Origin: Streptomyces griseofuscus
GTDB taxonomy: Bacteria; Actinomycetota; Actinomycetes; Streptomycetales; Streptomycetaceae
DNA length: 64,000 bases
Assembly (NCBI RefSeq): GCF_014673495.1
Contig: NZ_CP051006.1
Coordinates: 2,976,001 to 3,040,000 of the forward strand
Direction: 5' to 3'
The position numbers were made by a program, and so were the translations under genes. Within the stretch, counting starts at the first letter, position 1. Each line of letters starts with the position of its first letter. This document shows positions 42,853-50,162 of this stretch, piece after piece. Under the pieces are notes generated by a model that was given only the letters and a program-made list of their open reading frames with translations, had not been told where the DNA came from and did no database searches.

Positions 42853-43806
42853 ATGATCGAGCTGGACGGGCTGACCAAGCGGTACGGCGAGAAGGTGGCC
42901 GTCGATGGTCTGACATGTACCGTGCGGCCCGGCATCGTGACCGGGTTCCTCGGGCCCAATGGCGCCGGGAAGTCCACGACCATGCGGATGATCCTCGGGC
43001 TCGACCATCCCACCGCCGGTGATGTGCGGATCGACGGCAGCCGGTACGAGCAGCTGACGGATCCCCTCACCTGTGTCGGCGCGCTGCTGGACGCCAAGGC
43101 GATGCACGGCGGGCGCAGCGCCTACAACCATCTGCTGTGCCTCGCGCAGAGCAACGGCATCCCGCGCGCCCGGGTGGGCGAGGTGCTGGAGACGGTCGGG
43201 CTGATGGCCGTCGCGCGGCAGAAGGCCAAGGGATTCTCGTACGGCATGTCGCAGCGGCTGGGGATCGCGGCGGCGCTGCTCGGGGACCCCCGGATCCTGA
43301 TGTTCGACGAGCCGGTGAACGGGCTCGACCCCGAGGGCATCCACTGGATCCGCAATCTGATGAGATCACTGGCCGCACAGGGGCGGACGGTCTTCGTGTC
43401 CTCCCATCTGATGAGCGAGATGGCGCAGACCGCCGACCATCTCATCGTGATCGGGCAGGGCCGGCTGCTCGCGGACACCTCCATGGCGGACTTCATCCGG
43501 CGGCACGCCCGCAGTTACGTCCGTGTCCGCTCGCCCCAGCGCGAACGGCTCCTGGACGCGCTGCACGAGGCCGGGGTCACCGCGGTGGAGGCGGCGGACG
43601 GGGCGCTGGAGGCGGAGGGCGACAAGGCCGAGCAGATCGGGGAGCTGGCGGCGGGGCACGGGATCGTGCTGCATGAGCTGAGCCCCCGGCAGGCTTCCCT
43701 GGAGGAGGCGTTCATGCGGCTGACGGCGGGTTCGGTGGAGTACCACGCGCAGTCGGCGGCCGCCCCGGGGAACTGGGGCGCCGACCGGCAAGGGGGTACG
43801 GCATGA
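42853..43806 (+). CDS. ABC exporter ATP-binding subunit (first pair)
   Basis: The 317-residue ATPase has Walker A GPNGAGKST, a Q-loop, the signature FSYGMSQRLGIA (unusual YGMSQ in place of SGGQ), Walker B RILMFDEP and switch histidine in FVSSHL. It belongs to the DrrA/BcrA-like group; ABC-2 exporters move antibiotics, lipids or peptides. The ATG at 42853 follows TAGCGT (42841-42846) by six bases and may be leaderless. It overlaps its permease gene by four bases. Confidence 0.87.
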   Translation: MIELDGLTKRYGEKVAVDGLTCTVRPGIVTGFLGPNGAGKSTTMRMILGLDHPTAGDVRIDGSRYEQLTDPLTCVGALLDAKAMHGGRSAYNHLLCLAQSNGIPRARVGEVLETVGLMAVARQKAKGFSYGMSQRLGIAAALLGDPRILMFDEPVNGLDPEGIHWIRNLMRSLAAQGRTVFVSSHLMSEMAQTADHLIVIGQGRLLADTSMADFIRRHARSYVRVRSPQRERLLDALHEAGVTAVEAADGALEAEGDKAEQIGELAAGHGIVLHELSPRQASLEEAFMRLTAGSVEYHAQSAAAPGNWGADRQGGTA

Positions 43807-44582
43807 CGAGCGACCGGGTCACGCAGACCCTGCGGTCCGAGTGGACGAAGATCCGGTCGGTGTCGTCCACCGGCTGGACCCTCTCGGTCGCCGTCGTGGT
43901 CACCATCGGCATCGGCATGCTCATCGCCGCGCTGACCCGGAACCAGTACGACTCGCTGCCGATCCAGGAGCGGCTGACCTTCGACCCGACCTTCATCAGC
44001 TTCGCCGGGATGACCCTCGGCCAGCTCGCCATGGTCGTGTTCGGCGTGCTGGTCGTCACCAACGAGTACAGCACCGGCATGATCCGGGTCTCGCTGGCCG
44101 CCGTACCGCGCCGCGGCACCTTCCTGTTCGGCAAGATCGCGGTGGCGGGCGCGCTCGCCCTGCTCGTCGGGATGGTCACGAGCTTCGCCACGTTCTTCCT
44201 CGGCCAGGCCATGCTCGGCCCCTATCGCGCCGGGCTCGGTGATCCCGGGGTGCTGCGCGCGGTGGTGGGCGGCGGGCTGTATCTGACCCTGATCGCGGTG
44301 TTCTCCATGGGCGTCGCCACCATGCTGCGCTCACCGCTGCTCTCGCTCGGCATCCTGATGCCGTTCTTCTTCCTGATCTCCAACATCCTGGCCGCCGTCG
44401 ACACCACCAAGAAGGTCGGCCAGTACCTGCCCGATCAGGCCGGCAGCCGGATCATGCAGGCGGTGCCGCGCCCCGACGACACCCCGTACGGGCCCTGGGG
44501 CGGGCTCGGCATCATGGCGCTGTGGGTGATCGCCGCGCTCGCGGGAGGATATGCGCTGCTCAGGCACCGGGACGCGCAGTAG
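43803..44582 (+). CDS. ABC-2 type permease (first pair)
   Basis: The 259-residue protein has six hydrophobic segments and starts with a cytoplasmic SEWTKIRSVSSTGW motif shared with the second permease. It partners the ATPase encoded just upstream through an ATGA overlap. The substrate is unknown. The gene ends before an A+T-richer 130-base intergenic region. Confidence 0.86.
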   Translation: MTSDRVTQTLRSEWTKIRSVSSTGWTLSVAVVVTIGIGMLIAALTRNQYDSLPIQERLTFDPTFISFAGMTLGQLAMVVFGVLVVTNEYSTGMIRVSLAAVPRRGTFLFGKIAVAGALALLVGMVTSFATFFLGQAMLGPYRAGLGDPGVLRAVVGGGLYLTLIAVFSMGVATMLRSPLLSLGILMPFFFLISNILAAVDTTKKVGQYLPDQAGSRIMQAVPRPDDTPYGPWGGLGIMALWVIAALAGGYALLRHRDAQ

Positions 44583-44712
44583 AGGTCACGTTCACACAGC
44601 GTATTACTTCAGCTTTACTTTTCTTTGGGCGGAACCGTCAGCGCCCAGCTATCCTCCTAACCCTTACGGGGGCGGTTCCCCGCTGTCCTGAACCTTCCGA
44701 TGGGTGCGGAGC

Positions 44713-46035
44713 ATGATCGAGGCTGTAGGCCTGACGAAGCGGTACGGCGACAAGACGGCCGTGTACAACCTTTCCTTCCAGGTGCGACCGGGGTCCGTGA
44801 CCGGCTTCCTCGGGCCCAACGGCTCGGGCAAGTCCACCACGATGCGGATGATCCTCGGCCTGGACAACCCCACGTCCGGCCAGGTGACCATCGGTGGTCA
44901 CCCGTACCGCAGGCTGCCCAACGCGCCCCGCCAGGTCGGCGCGCTGCTCGACGCCAAGGCCGTGCACGGCGGCCGCTCCGCCCGCAACCATCTGCTGAGC
45001 CTCGCCCAGCTGTCGGGCATCCCGGCCCGCCGGGTGGACGAGGTGCTCGGCGTGGTCGGCCTCCAGGACGTCGCCAAGAAGCGCTCCAAGGGCTTCTCGC
45101 TCGGCATGGGCCAGCGCCTCGGCATCGCCGCCGCGCTGCTCGGCGACCCCCAGGTGCTGCTCTTCGACGAGCCGGTCAACGGCCTCGACCCCGAGGGCAT
45201 CCTCTGGGTGCGCAACCTGATGAAGGCGCTGGCCGCGGAGGGCCGGACGGTCTTCGTGTCCTCCCATCTGATGAGCGAGATGGCGCTGACCGCCGATCAC
45301 CTGATCGTGATCGGGCGCGGCCAGCTGCTCGCCGACATGAGCGTGACGGACTTCATCTCCGCCAACTCCGCCGACTTCGCACGGGTGCGCACCCCCGACA
45401 CCGAGCCGCAGCTGCGCGAGAAGCTCGGCGCCGCGCTCACCGGGGCCGGCGGCCATGTGCTGCCGGAGCAGGACGGCGCGCTGCGGGTGATGGGGCTGCC
45501 GCTGCCCCGCATCAGCGACCTCGCACACGAGGCGGGCGTACGGCTGTGGGAGCTGTCGCCGCACCAGGCCTCGCTCGAAGAGGCGTACATGCGGATGACC
45601 CAGGGCGCGGTGGACTACCGCTCCACCATCGACCAGAAGGCGGGCCTCCAGCAGCCGCTGCCGCCCGGCGCCGAGCCGCCGATGCCGGTGCCGGGGCAGG
45701 GCCAGCCCGGCTGGTACGCCCCGCCGCCGCCCCAGCAGGGCGGGCAGCCCTTCGCGATGCCGGCGGGCGGCCCCGGCGCGCCCGCGGGACCGTACGGAGG
45801 CGCCCCGGCGGGCGCGTACGGCGCTCCCGGCGCCCCGGCGGGCCAGGGAGCCCCGGGCGCGAACCCGTACGCCCAGCCGGCGCCCCAGGCCCCGGCCGCG
45901 CAGGCCCCGGCTCCGCAGGCGCAGGCCCCGGCCGCTCCCCCGGCCCCGGCCGCCGCTCCCACCGCCACGCCTGACGCCTCCTCCCCCGCTTCCTCCCCCG
46001 CCGCCGACACGAACCAGCCCGAGGACGCCCGATGA
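44713..46035 (+). CDS. ABC exporter ATP-binding subunit (second pair) with long Pro/Ala/Gln tail
   Basis: Residues 1-305 match the first ATPase (Walker A GPNGSGKST, signature FSLGMGQRLGIA, Walker B VLLFDEP, FVSSHL). A low-complexity tail of about 125 residues rich in Pro, Ala, Gly and Gln (from about 315 to 440) is an unusual addition, perhaps a flexible linker or protein-binding region. The ATG at 44713 is used by homology; a GTG at 44704 is also in frame. Overlaps its permease by four bases. Confidence 0.85.
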   Translation: MIEAVGLTKRYGDKTAVYNLSFQVRPGSVTGFLGPNGSGKSTTMRMILGLDNPTSGQVTIGGHPYRRLPNAPRQVGALLDAKAVHGGRSARNHLLSLAQLSGIPARRVDEVLGVVGLQDVAKKRSKGFSLGMGQRLGIAAALLGDPQVLLFDEPVNGLDPEGILWVRNLMKALAAEGRTVFVSSHLMSEMALTADHLIVIGRGQLLADMSVTDFISANSADFARVRTPDTEPQLREKLGAALTGAGGHVLPEQDGALRVMGLPLPRISDLAHEAGVRLWELSPHQASLEEAYMRMTQGAVDYRSTIDQKAGLQQPLPPGAEPPMPVPGQGQPGWYAPPPPQQGGQPFAMPAGGPGAPAGPYGGAPAGAYGAPGAPAGQGAPGANPYAQPAPQAPAAQAPAPQAQAPAAPPAPAAAPTATPDASSPASSPAADTNQPEDAR

Positions 46036-46913
46036 GCACCCACCAGCCCCCGATGCCGCAGGCTCCCGGCGCGCCCGACTGGCAGGCGGCGCCCGGTGGT
46101 TCGTACCCCGGCTACACCTCGCCGATCCCCGTCGTACGCACCCACCTCGGGCACGCGGTGGCCTCGGAGTGGACGAAGATCAGGTCGGTCCGCTCGACGA
46201 TCTGGACGCTCAGTGTCTTCGTGTTCCTGGTCGTGGGCATCGGCCTGCTGGTCGGCGCGCTGGTGTCGGCGCACGCCAGCGAATCCTCGCTGAGCGGCAC
46301 CAATCCGCTCTCCTTCGGCTTCTTCGGCCTGCTCGTCGGCAACATGTGCGTCATCACGCTCGGCGTGCTGACCACGGCCTCGGAGTACGGCACCGGCATG
46401 ATCCGTACGACGATGACGGCGTGCCCGAGCCGCGGCCGGGTGCTGGCAGCCAAGGCGATCGTGTTCTTCGTGGTCGCCTTCGTGGTGTCCCTGGTGTCGG
46501 TCACCTTCGTGGCGATGGTGCAGTCGTCCATGCTGTCCGGCTCCGGCACGGAGTCGCCCTCCGGCGGGGCCTGGCTCAAGGCCACCGTCGGCGTGAGCCT
46601 CTACATGGCGCTGCTCGGCCTGCTCGCGCTGTTCGTCGGCTCGATCATCCGGCACTCCGCGGGCGGCATCACCATCATGATCGGCCTGGTGCTCGCCCCG
46701 CTGGTGCTGGCCCTGTTCATGGCCACGGAGTCGCTGCACTCGGTGCGCGACTTCCTGTTCGAGTACAGCTTCCCGAGCCAGCTCGGCGTCTTCTACGACA
46801 GCACGCTCAGCGGCTCCGGGCCCCGGGGCTGGGACCCGCTGTGGATCATGCTGGGGCTCGCCGCGGTGGCCGGCGCGGGGGCGTACGCGCTGCTGCGCAA
46901 CCGGGACGTGTGA
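46032..46913 (+). CDS. ABC-2 type permease (second pair)
   Basis: The 293-residue protein has a Pro-rich N-terminal cytoplasmic segment (about 1-45), the SEWTKIRSVRSTIW motif and six membrane segments. It is a paralogue of the first permease with an added N-terminal extension that is Pro/Gln-rich like the tail of its own ATPase. Substrate unknown. Its coding end is followed by a hairpin that overlaps the convergent gene. Confidence 0.86.
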   Translation: MSTHQPPMPQAPGAPDWQAAPGGSYPGYTSPIPVVRTHLGHAVASEWTKIRSVRSTIWTLSVFVFLVVGIGLLVGALVSAHASESSLSGTNPLSFGFFGLLVGNMCVITLGVLTTASEYGTGMIRTTMTACPSRGRVLAAKAIVFFVVAFVVSLVSVTFVAMVQSSMLSGSGTESPSGGAWLKATVGVSLYMALLGLLALFVGSIIRHSAGGITIMIGLVLAPLVLALFMATESLHSVRDFLFEYSFPSQLGVFYDSTLSGSGPRGWDPLWIMLGLAAVAGAGAYALLRNRDV

Positions 46914-46925
46914 CCGGCCGGCCGC

Positions 46926-47258
46926 TCAGAACTTCGGCGCGTTACGAGACCGCTGCACCCGTGTGGTGCGGCGGTCTCGCGCGTTCCAGCAGGACTTGTG
47001 CCAGTGACGGCGGTCGTCCACGCCCGCGTGCTCCGGCCAGGCCACCACATGCGGCACCGCGGAGGGGATCATCTGGTCGCAGCCGGGGCAGCGATAGGTC
47101 TTGCCCTCGGCGCTCGCGCCCGCGACATGGCGCACGTTCCACTCCTCGCCCTGCCAGTCCTCCGCGGACTGGAAGCCGCCGTACCGTCCGGTGCGGTCGT
47201 CCTCTGCGCTGCGGCCGGACGGGTCGGCGGCCTTCGGTCGGTTGCGGCGGGGAGACAC
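46926..47258 (-). CDS. Small zinc-ribbon-like protein
   Basis: The 110-residue protein has a basic N-terminus and a cluster of possible zinc ligands: CPGCDQ, then His in VPHVVAWPEH and WHKSCW. The family is often labelled ATP/GTP-binding protein, for which I see no P-loop. The GTG at 47258 follows GAGAGG. Most likely a DNA- or protein-binding zinc module; role unknown. Confidence 0.7.
   Translation of the reverse strand: MSPRRNRPKAADPSGRSAEDDRTGRYGGFQSAEDWQGEEWNVRHVAGASAEGKTYRCPGCDQMIPSAVPHVVAWPEHAGVDDRRHWHKSCWNARDRRTTRVQRSRNAPKF
46945..46976 (+). terminator. Hairpin within the end of the convergent zinc-protein gene
   Basis: CGAGACCGC and GCGGTCTCG (exact 9-bp arms, 14-base loop) lie 32 bases past the ABC permease stop, inside the last codons of the minus-strand gene. 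Serves as terminator of the ABC operon. Confidence 0.5.
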
Positions 47259-47477
47259 GGGACACCTCTCGGGGCTCGGCGGCAAGCAAGGGCTGCGTCC
47301 AGCGTACGCGCCGCCCAACGGGGTACCCGAAGGCCGCCAACCGGCGCAAGTCCCCCTCCGAAACGGCCGATTCTGAAGACAATCCGCAAATTACCCTGCC
47401 AGGCCGTGTCCTTGGCACGTGTCAGACGGTTATGCCGGTGGGGGAGCTCGGGTCGGAGCCGAGAAAGCGGGAAAGTG

Positions 47478-48506
47478 ATGTACGTAGGAAGCTTTGTGCT
47501 GGGCGCCCAGTTCCCGGGCCAGGGCCAGGGGGAGGCCCTGCACCGGGCGGTCCGCTCGGCGGAGGTCGCCGAGGAGGCCGGGCTGGACTCGGTGTGGCTG
47601 GCCGAGCACCACTTCGTGCCGTACGGCACCTGTCCGTCCGCCGTCACCCTGGCCGCGCTGCTGCTCGGCCGCACCCGCCGGATCCGGGTGGGCACCGCGG
47701 TCAGCGTACTGCCCACCGTGCACCCGGTCGCCCTGGGCGAGCAGGCCGCGCTGCTGCATCTGACGAGCGGCGGACGGTTCACCCTCGGGGTGGGTCGCGG
47801 TGGCCCCTGGATTGACCTGGAGGTGTTCGGCAGCGGCCTCGACGCGTACGAAAACGGGTTCCCCGAGTCACTCGATCTGCTGCTGCGCTGGCTGCGCGAG
47901 CCCGCCGTCGGCGCCTCCGGTGAGCGTTTCGCGTTCCGTGAGGTGCCCGTCGTACCGCGTCCCTCGCAGGCCCTGACGGACACCCCGGGCCCGGAGGTCG
48001 TCGTCGCGTGCACCTCGCCGAAGAGCGTGCGGCTGGCCGCGGAGCGCGGGCTTCCGATGCTGCTCGGGATGCACGCGGGCGACGAGGAGAAGGCCGAGAT
48101 GGTCGCCCTGTGGCGGCGCAGCGCCCGCGCGGCGGGGCGGACGCCCGAGGAGATCGCGGATGCGGCGCATGTAGCGGCCGGGGTCTGCCAGCTCGCCGAC
48201 CGCCGTCAGGACGCGGCGGAGACTCTGCTCAAGGCGATGCCGGGGTGGCTGAAACAGGGACTCGACGCGCATGTGACGGTCGACGGGCGCAAGCGCGCGA
48301 TGCGCGACCCGGTCGCCTACACCGAACTGCTCTGCGGGCTGCACCCGGTGGGCACCCCGCGGCTCGCCGGCGACCGGCTCGCGGCCACCGCTGAGCGCAC
48401 GGGCATCTCCCGCTTCGCCCTGCTGGTCGAGGGCTCCGGCGATCTCGCGGCGACGGAGGACACCCTGCGGCGCCTGGGCGCCGAGGTGCTCCCGCAGCTG
48501 CGCTGA
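47478..48506 (+). CDS. Luciferase-like (LLM) flavin-dependent oxidoreductase
   Basis: The 342-residue TIM-barrel protein starts MYVGSFVLGAQFPGQGQGEAL and has LAEHHFVPYGTCPSA and GVGRGGPWID, motifs of the bacterial-luciferase/F420 family. It uses FMN or F420; the substrate is unknown. Ribosome site weak (GGGAAAG). It is alone between two convergent genes. Confidence 0.85.
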   Translation: MYVGSFVLGAQFPGQGQGEALHRAVRSAEVAEEAGLDSVWLAEHHFVPYGTCPSAVTLAALLLGRTRRIRVGTAVSVLPTVHPVALGEQAALLHLTSGGRFTLGVGRGGPWIDLEVFGSGLDAYENGFPESLDLLLRWLREPAVGASGERFAFREVPVVPRPSQALTDTPGPEVVVACTSPKSVRLAAERGLPMLLGMHAGDEEKAEMVALWRRSARAAGRTPEEIADAAHVAAGVCQLADRRQDAAETLLKAMPGWLKQGLDAHVTVDGRKRAMRDPVAYTELLCGLHPVGTPRLAGDRLAATAERTGISRFALLVEGSGDLAATEDTLRRLGAEVLPQLR

Positions 48507-48520
48507 CGCGCACGAACGAA

Positions 48521-48560
48521 TCACGGCGGATCACGTCGGGTCACGTCGGATCACGGACGA
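48521..48560 (+). repeat. Four tandem 10-bp repeats
   Basis: TCACGGCGGA, TCACGTCGGG, TCACGTCGGA and TCACGGACGA follow each other exactly, 15 bases past the LLM stop. They are adjacent to a second tandem array. Confidence 0.75.
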
Positions 48561-48592
48561 ACAGGTTCAGAGCAGGTTCAGAACAGGTACAA
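48560..48592 (+). repeat. Three tandem 11-bp repeats
   Basis: AACAGGTTCAG, AGCAGGTTCAG and AACAGGTACAA, immediately after the 10-bp array. Confidence 0.75.
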
Positions 48593-48594
48593 AT

Positions 48595-48660
48595 GGCAAG
48601 CCACCTGGGGGGCTTGCCGCCCCAGCACCGATTGCACCTCCCACGGGTGGAGCGGCAAGC
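48595..48660. terminator. Alternative hairpins between convergent genes
   Basis: GGCAAGCC (48595-48602) pairs with GGCTTGCC (48611-48618). The second arm also lies within GCTTGCCGC (48612-48620), which pairs exactly with GCGGCAAGC (48652-48660). CTGGGG/CCCCAG (48605-48625) is a third option. The alternatives are mutually exclusive; in place they would end both convergent transcripts. Confidence 0.5.
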
Positions 48661-48696
48661 AGGCGACGCACCGCCCCGGCGTGCCGGGGCCGCGGG

Positions 48697-49089
48697 TCAG
48701 CAGTCCCGAAACTCCGGCGACTGGTTCAGCAGCTGGGCCCGCACCGAGGTGAAGCGGGTCAGCGTCTCGTCCACCGAGGCGTCCAGCGGGAACACCGCGA
48801 CCCGGTGGCAGTTCTGGAAGGCCAGCCGCACGCCGAAGTGCCGTTGCAGCGCACCGCGGATGGCGTCACTCGCGAGGGCGCGCAGCAGCTGGCCGCGGGC
48901 CTGCTCGTTGGGCGGGGGCGTCTGGTTGTCGGCGAAGGGACCGCCGTCCACCTTCAGCTGGGCCACCAGGGAGCTGATCATCTCCCATGCGTAGGGCAGG
49001 GAGGTCCGGACGCAGTCGACGAATTCCGCTTCGTCGACCTCGCCTCGCTCGGCCGCGTCGAGTAGGGCCGGTGAGACGTCGAGCGACAT
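48697..49089 (-). CDS. SCO5389-family conserved protein
   Basis: The 130-residue protein (ATG with GAGGAGAACCC ahead) is a conserved actinobacterial family named for S. coelicolor SCO5389. It begins MSLDVSPALLDAAERGEVDEA and contains a central FVDCVRTSLPYAWEMISSLV segment; no motif gives a reaction. It lies next to nucS in the same order as in S. coelicolor. Function unknown. Confidence 0.83.
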   Translation of the reverse strand: MSLDVSPALLDAAERGEVDEAEFVDCVRTSLPYAWEMISSLVAQLKVDGGPFADNQTPPPNEQARGQLLRALASDAIRGALQRHFGVRLAFQNCHRVAVFPLDASVDETLTRFTSVRAQLLNQSPEFRDC

Positions 49090-49378
49090 GGGTTCTCCTC
49101 TCGCACCCCCGATGAACAGGGGTTGCCGGACGGATAAAGGGAGTTCGGCGCCGAAAAACACGCTGAGTACATGGACCGCGACCTCCCGTTCTCTACGGTA
49201 GGCAACGGTCGGTGACCACACCACCAGAATGCGTATATGGAACGGTCGGGTTGCACCCACAATCGGCCATGGATGAACAAGAGTTTCCAGGGACAAAGCA
49301 GTGACAACTGGGACGATCCACAGGGAGCGGCTCGGGCGAATCGCGTACGGCGGCGGGTGTCGAGTAGCGTTGCCGACC

Positions 49379-50050
49379 ATGCGTCTCGTCATTGCCCGGT
49401 GCTCGGTCGACTACGCCGGCCGGCTCACCGCCCACCTGCCCTCGGCGCCCCGCCTGATCCTGGTCAAGGCGGACGGCAGCGTCTCCATCCACGCCGATGA
49501 CCGGGCCTACAAGCCCCTCAACTGGATGTCGCCGCCCTGCACGCTGAAGGAGGGCGCGGGCGAGGACGAAGGGGTGTGGACCGTCGTCAACAAGGCGGGC
49601 GAGAAACTGATCATCACGATGGAGGAGATCCTCCACGACTCCTCGCACGAACTGGGTGTGGACCCGGGTCTGATCAAGGACGGCGTGGAAGCGCACCTCC
49701 AGGAGCTGCTCGCCGACCGCATCGAGACGCTCGGCGACGGCTACACGCTCATCCGGCGCGAGTACATGACGGCCATCGGCCCGGTGGACATCCTGTGCCG
49801 CGACGGCGAGGGCCGGACGGTCGCGATCGAGATCAAGCGGCGCGGCGAGATCGACGGCGTGGAGCAGCTGACCCGCTACCTCGACCTGCTCAACCGCGAC
49901 CCCCACCTCGCTCCGGTCCGCGGCATCTTCGCCGCCCAGGAGATCAAGCCCCAGGCCCGCGTCCTCGCGACCGACCGGGGCATCGACTGCCACATCATGG
50001 ACTACGACGCCCTGCGCGGCATCGAGGACGACAAGCTGCGGCTGTTCTGA
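49379..50050 (+). CDS. nucS: NucS/EndoMS mismatch-specific endonuclease
   Basis: The 223-residue nuclease performs non-canonical mismatch repair in actinobacteria lacking MutS/MutL, cutting both strands at mismatches and cooperating with the sliding clamp. The N-terminal beta domain (about 1-100) precedes the RecB-like catalytic domain with the [12 protein letters not shown] and AIEIKRRG motifs (D, E and K nuclease residues). The C-terminal DDKLRLF is the clamp-binding-type end. The ATG at 49379 lies 8 bases after TAGCGT. It stands alone. Confidence 0.94.
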   Translation: MRLVIARCSVDYAGRLTAHLPSAPRLILVKADGSVSIHADDRAYKPLNWMSPPCTLKEGAGEDEGVWTVVNKAGEKLIITMEEILHDSSHELGVDPGLIKDGVEAHLQELLADRIETLGDGYTLIRREYMTAIGPVDILCRDGEGRTVAIEIKRRGEIDGVEQLTRYLDLLNRDPHLAPVRGIFAAQEIKPQARVLATDRGIDCHIMDYDALRGIEDDKLRLF

Positions 50051-50118
50051 GGGTCGGCGGCAGCGCGCGCCCACTCACTTCCACCGCGACGGCGGCGCTC
50101 AGCCCGTACAACGGTGAT

Positions 50119-50158
50119 CGGCGGTACCGAACCGGCCTCGGGCCGATCGGTACCGCCG
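50119..50158. terminator. Terminator between nucS and the P-loop gene
   Basis: A 12-bp exact stem (CGGCGGTACCGA, 16-base loop) sits between the convergent genes. Confidence 0.8.
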
Positions 50159-50162
50159 TTTC

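Noticed and set aside
44583..44712. A small gene or RNA in the A+T-richer gap between the two ABC pairs
   Set aside because: Only a weak TATCCT box is seen, with no matching -35, ribosome site or stable hairpin.
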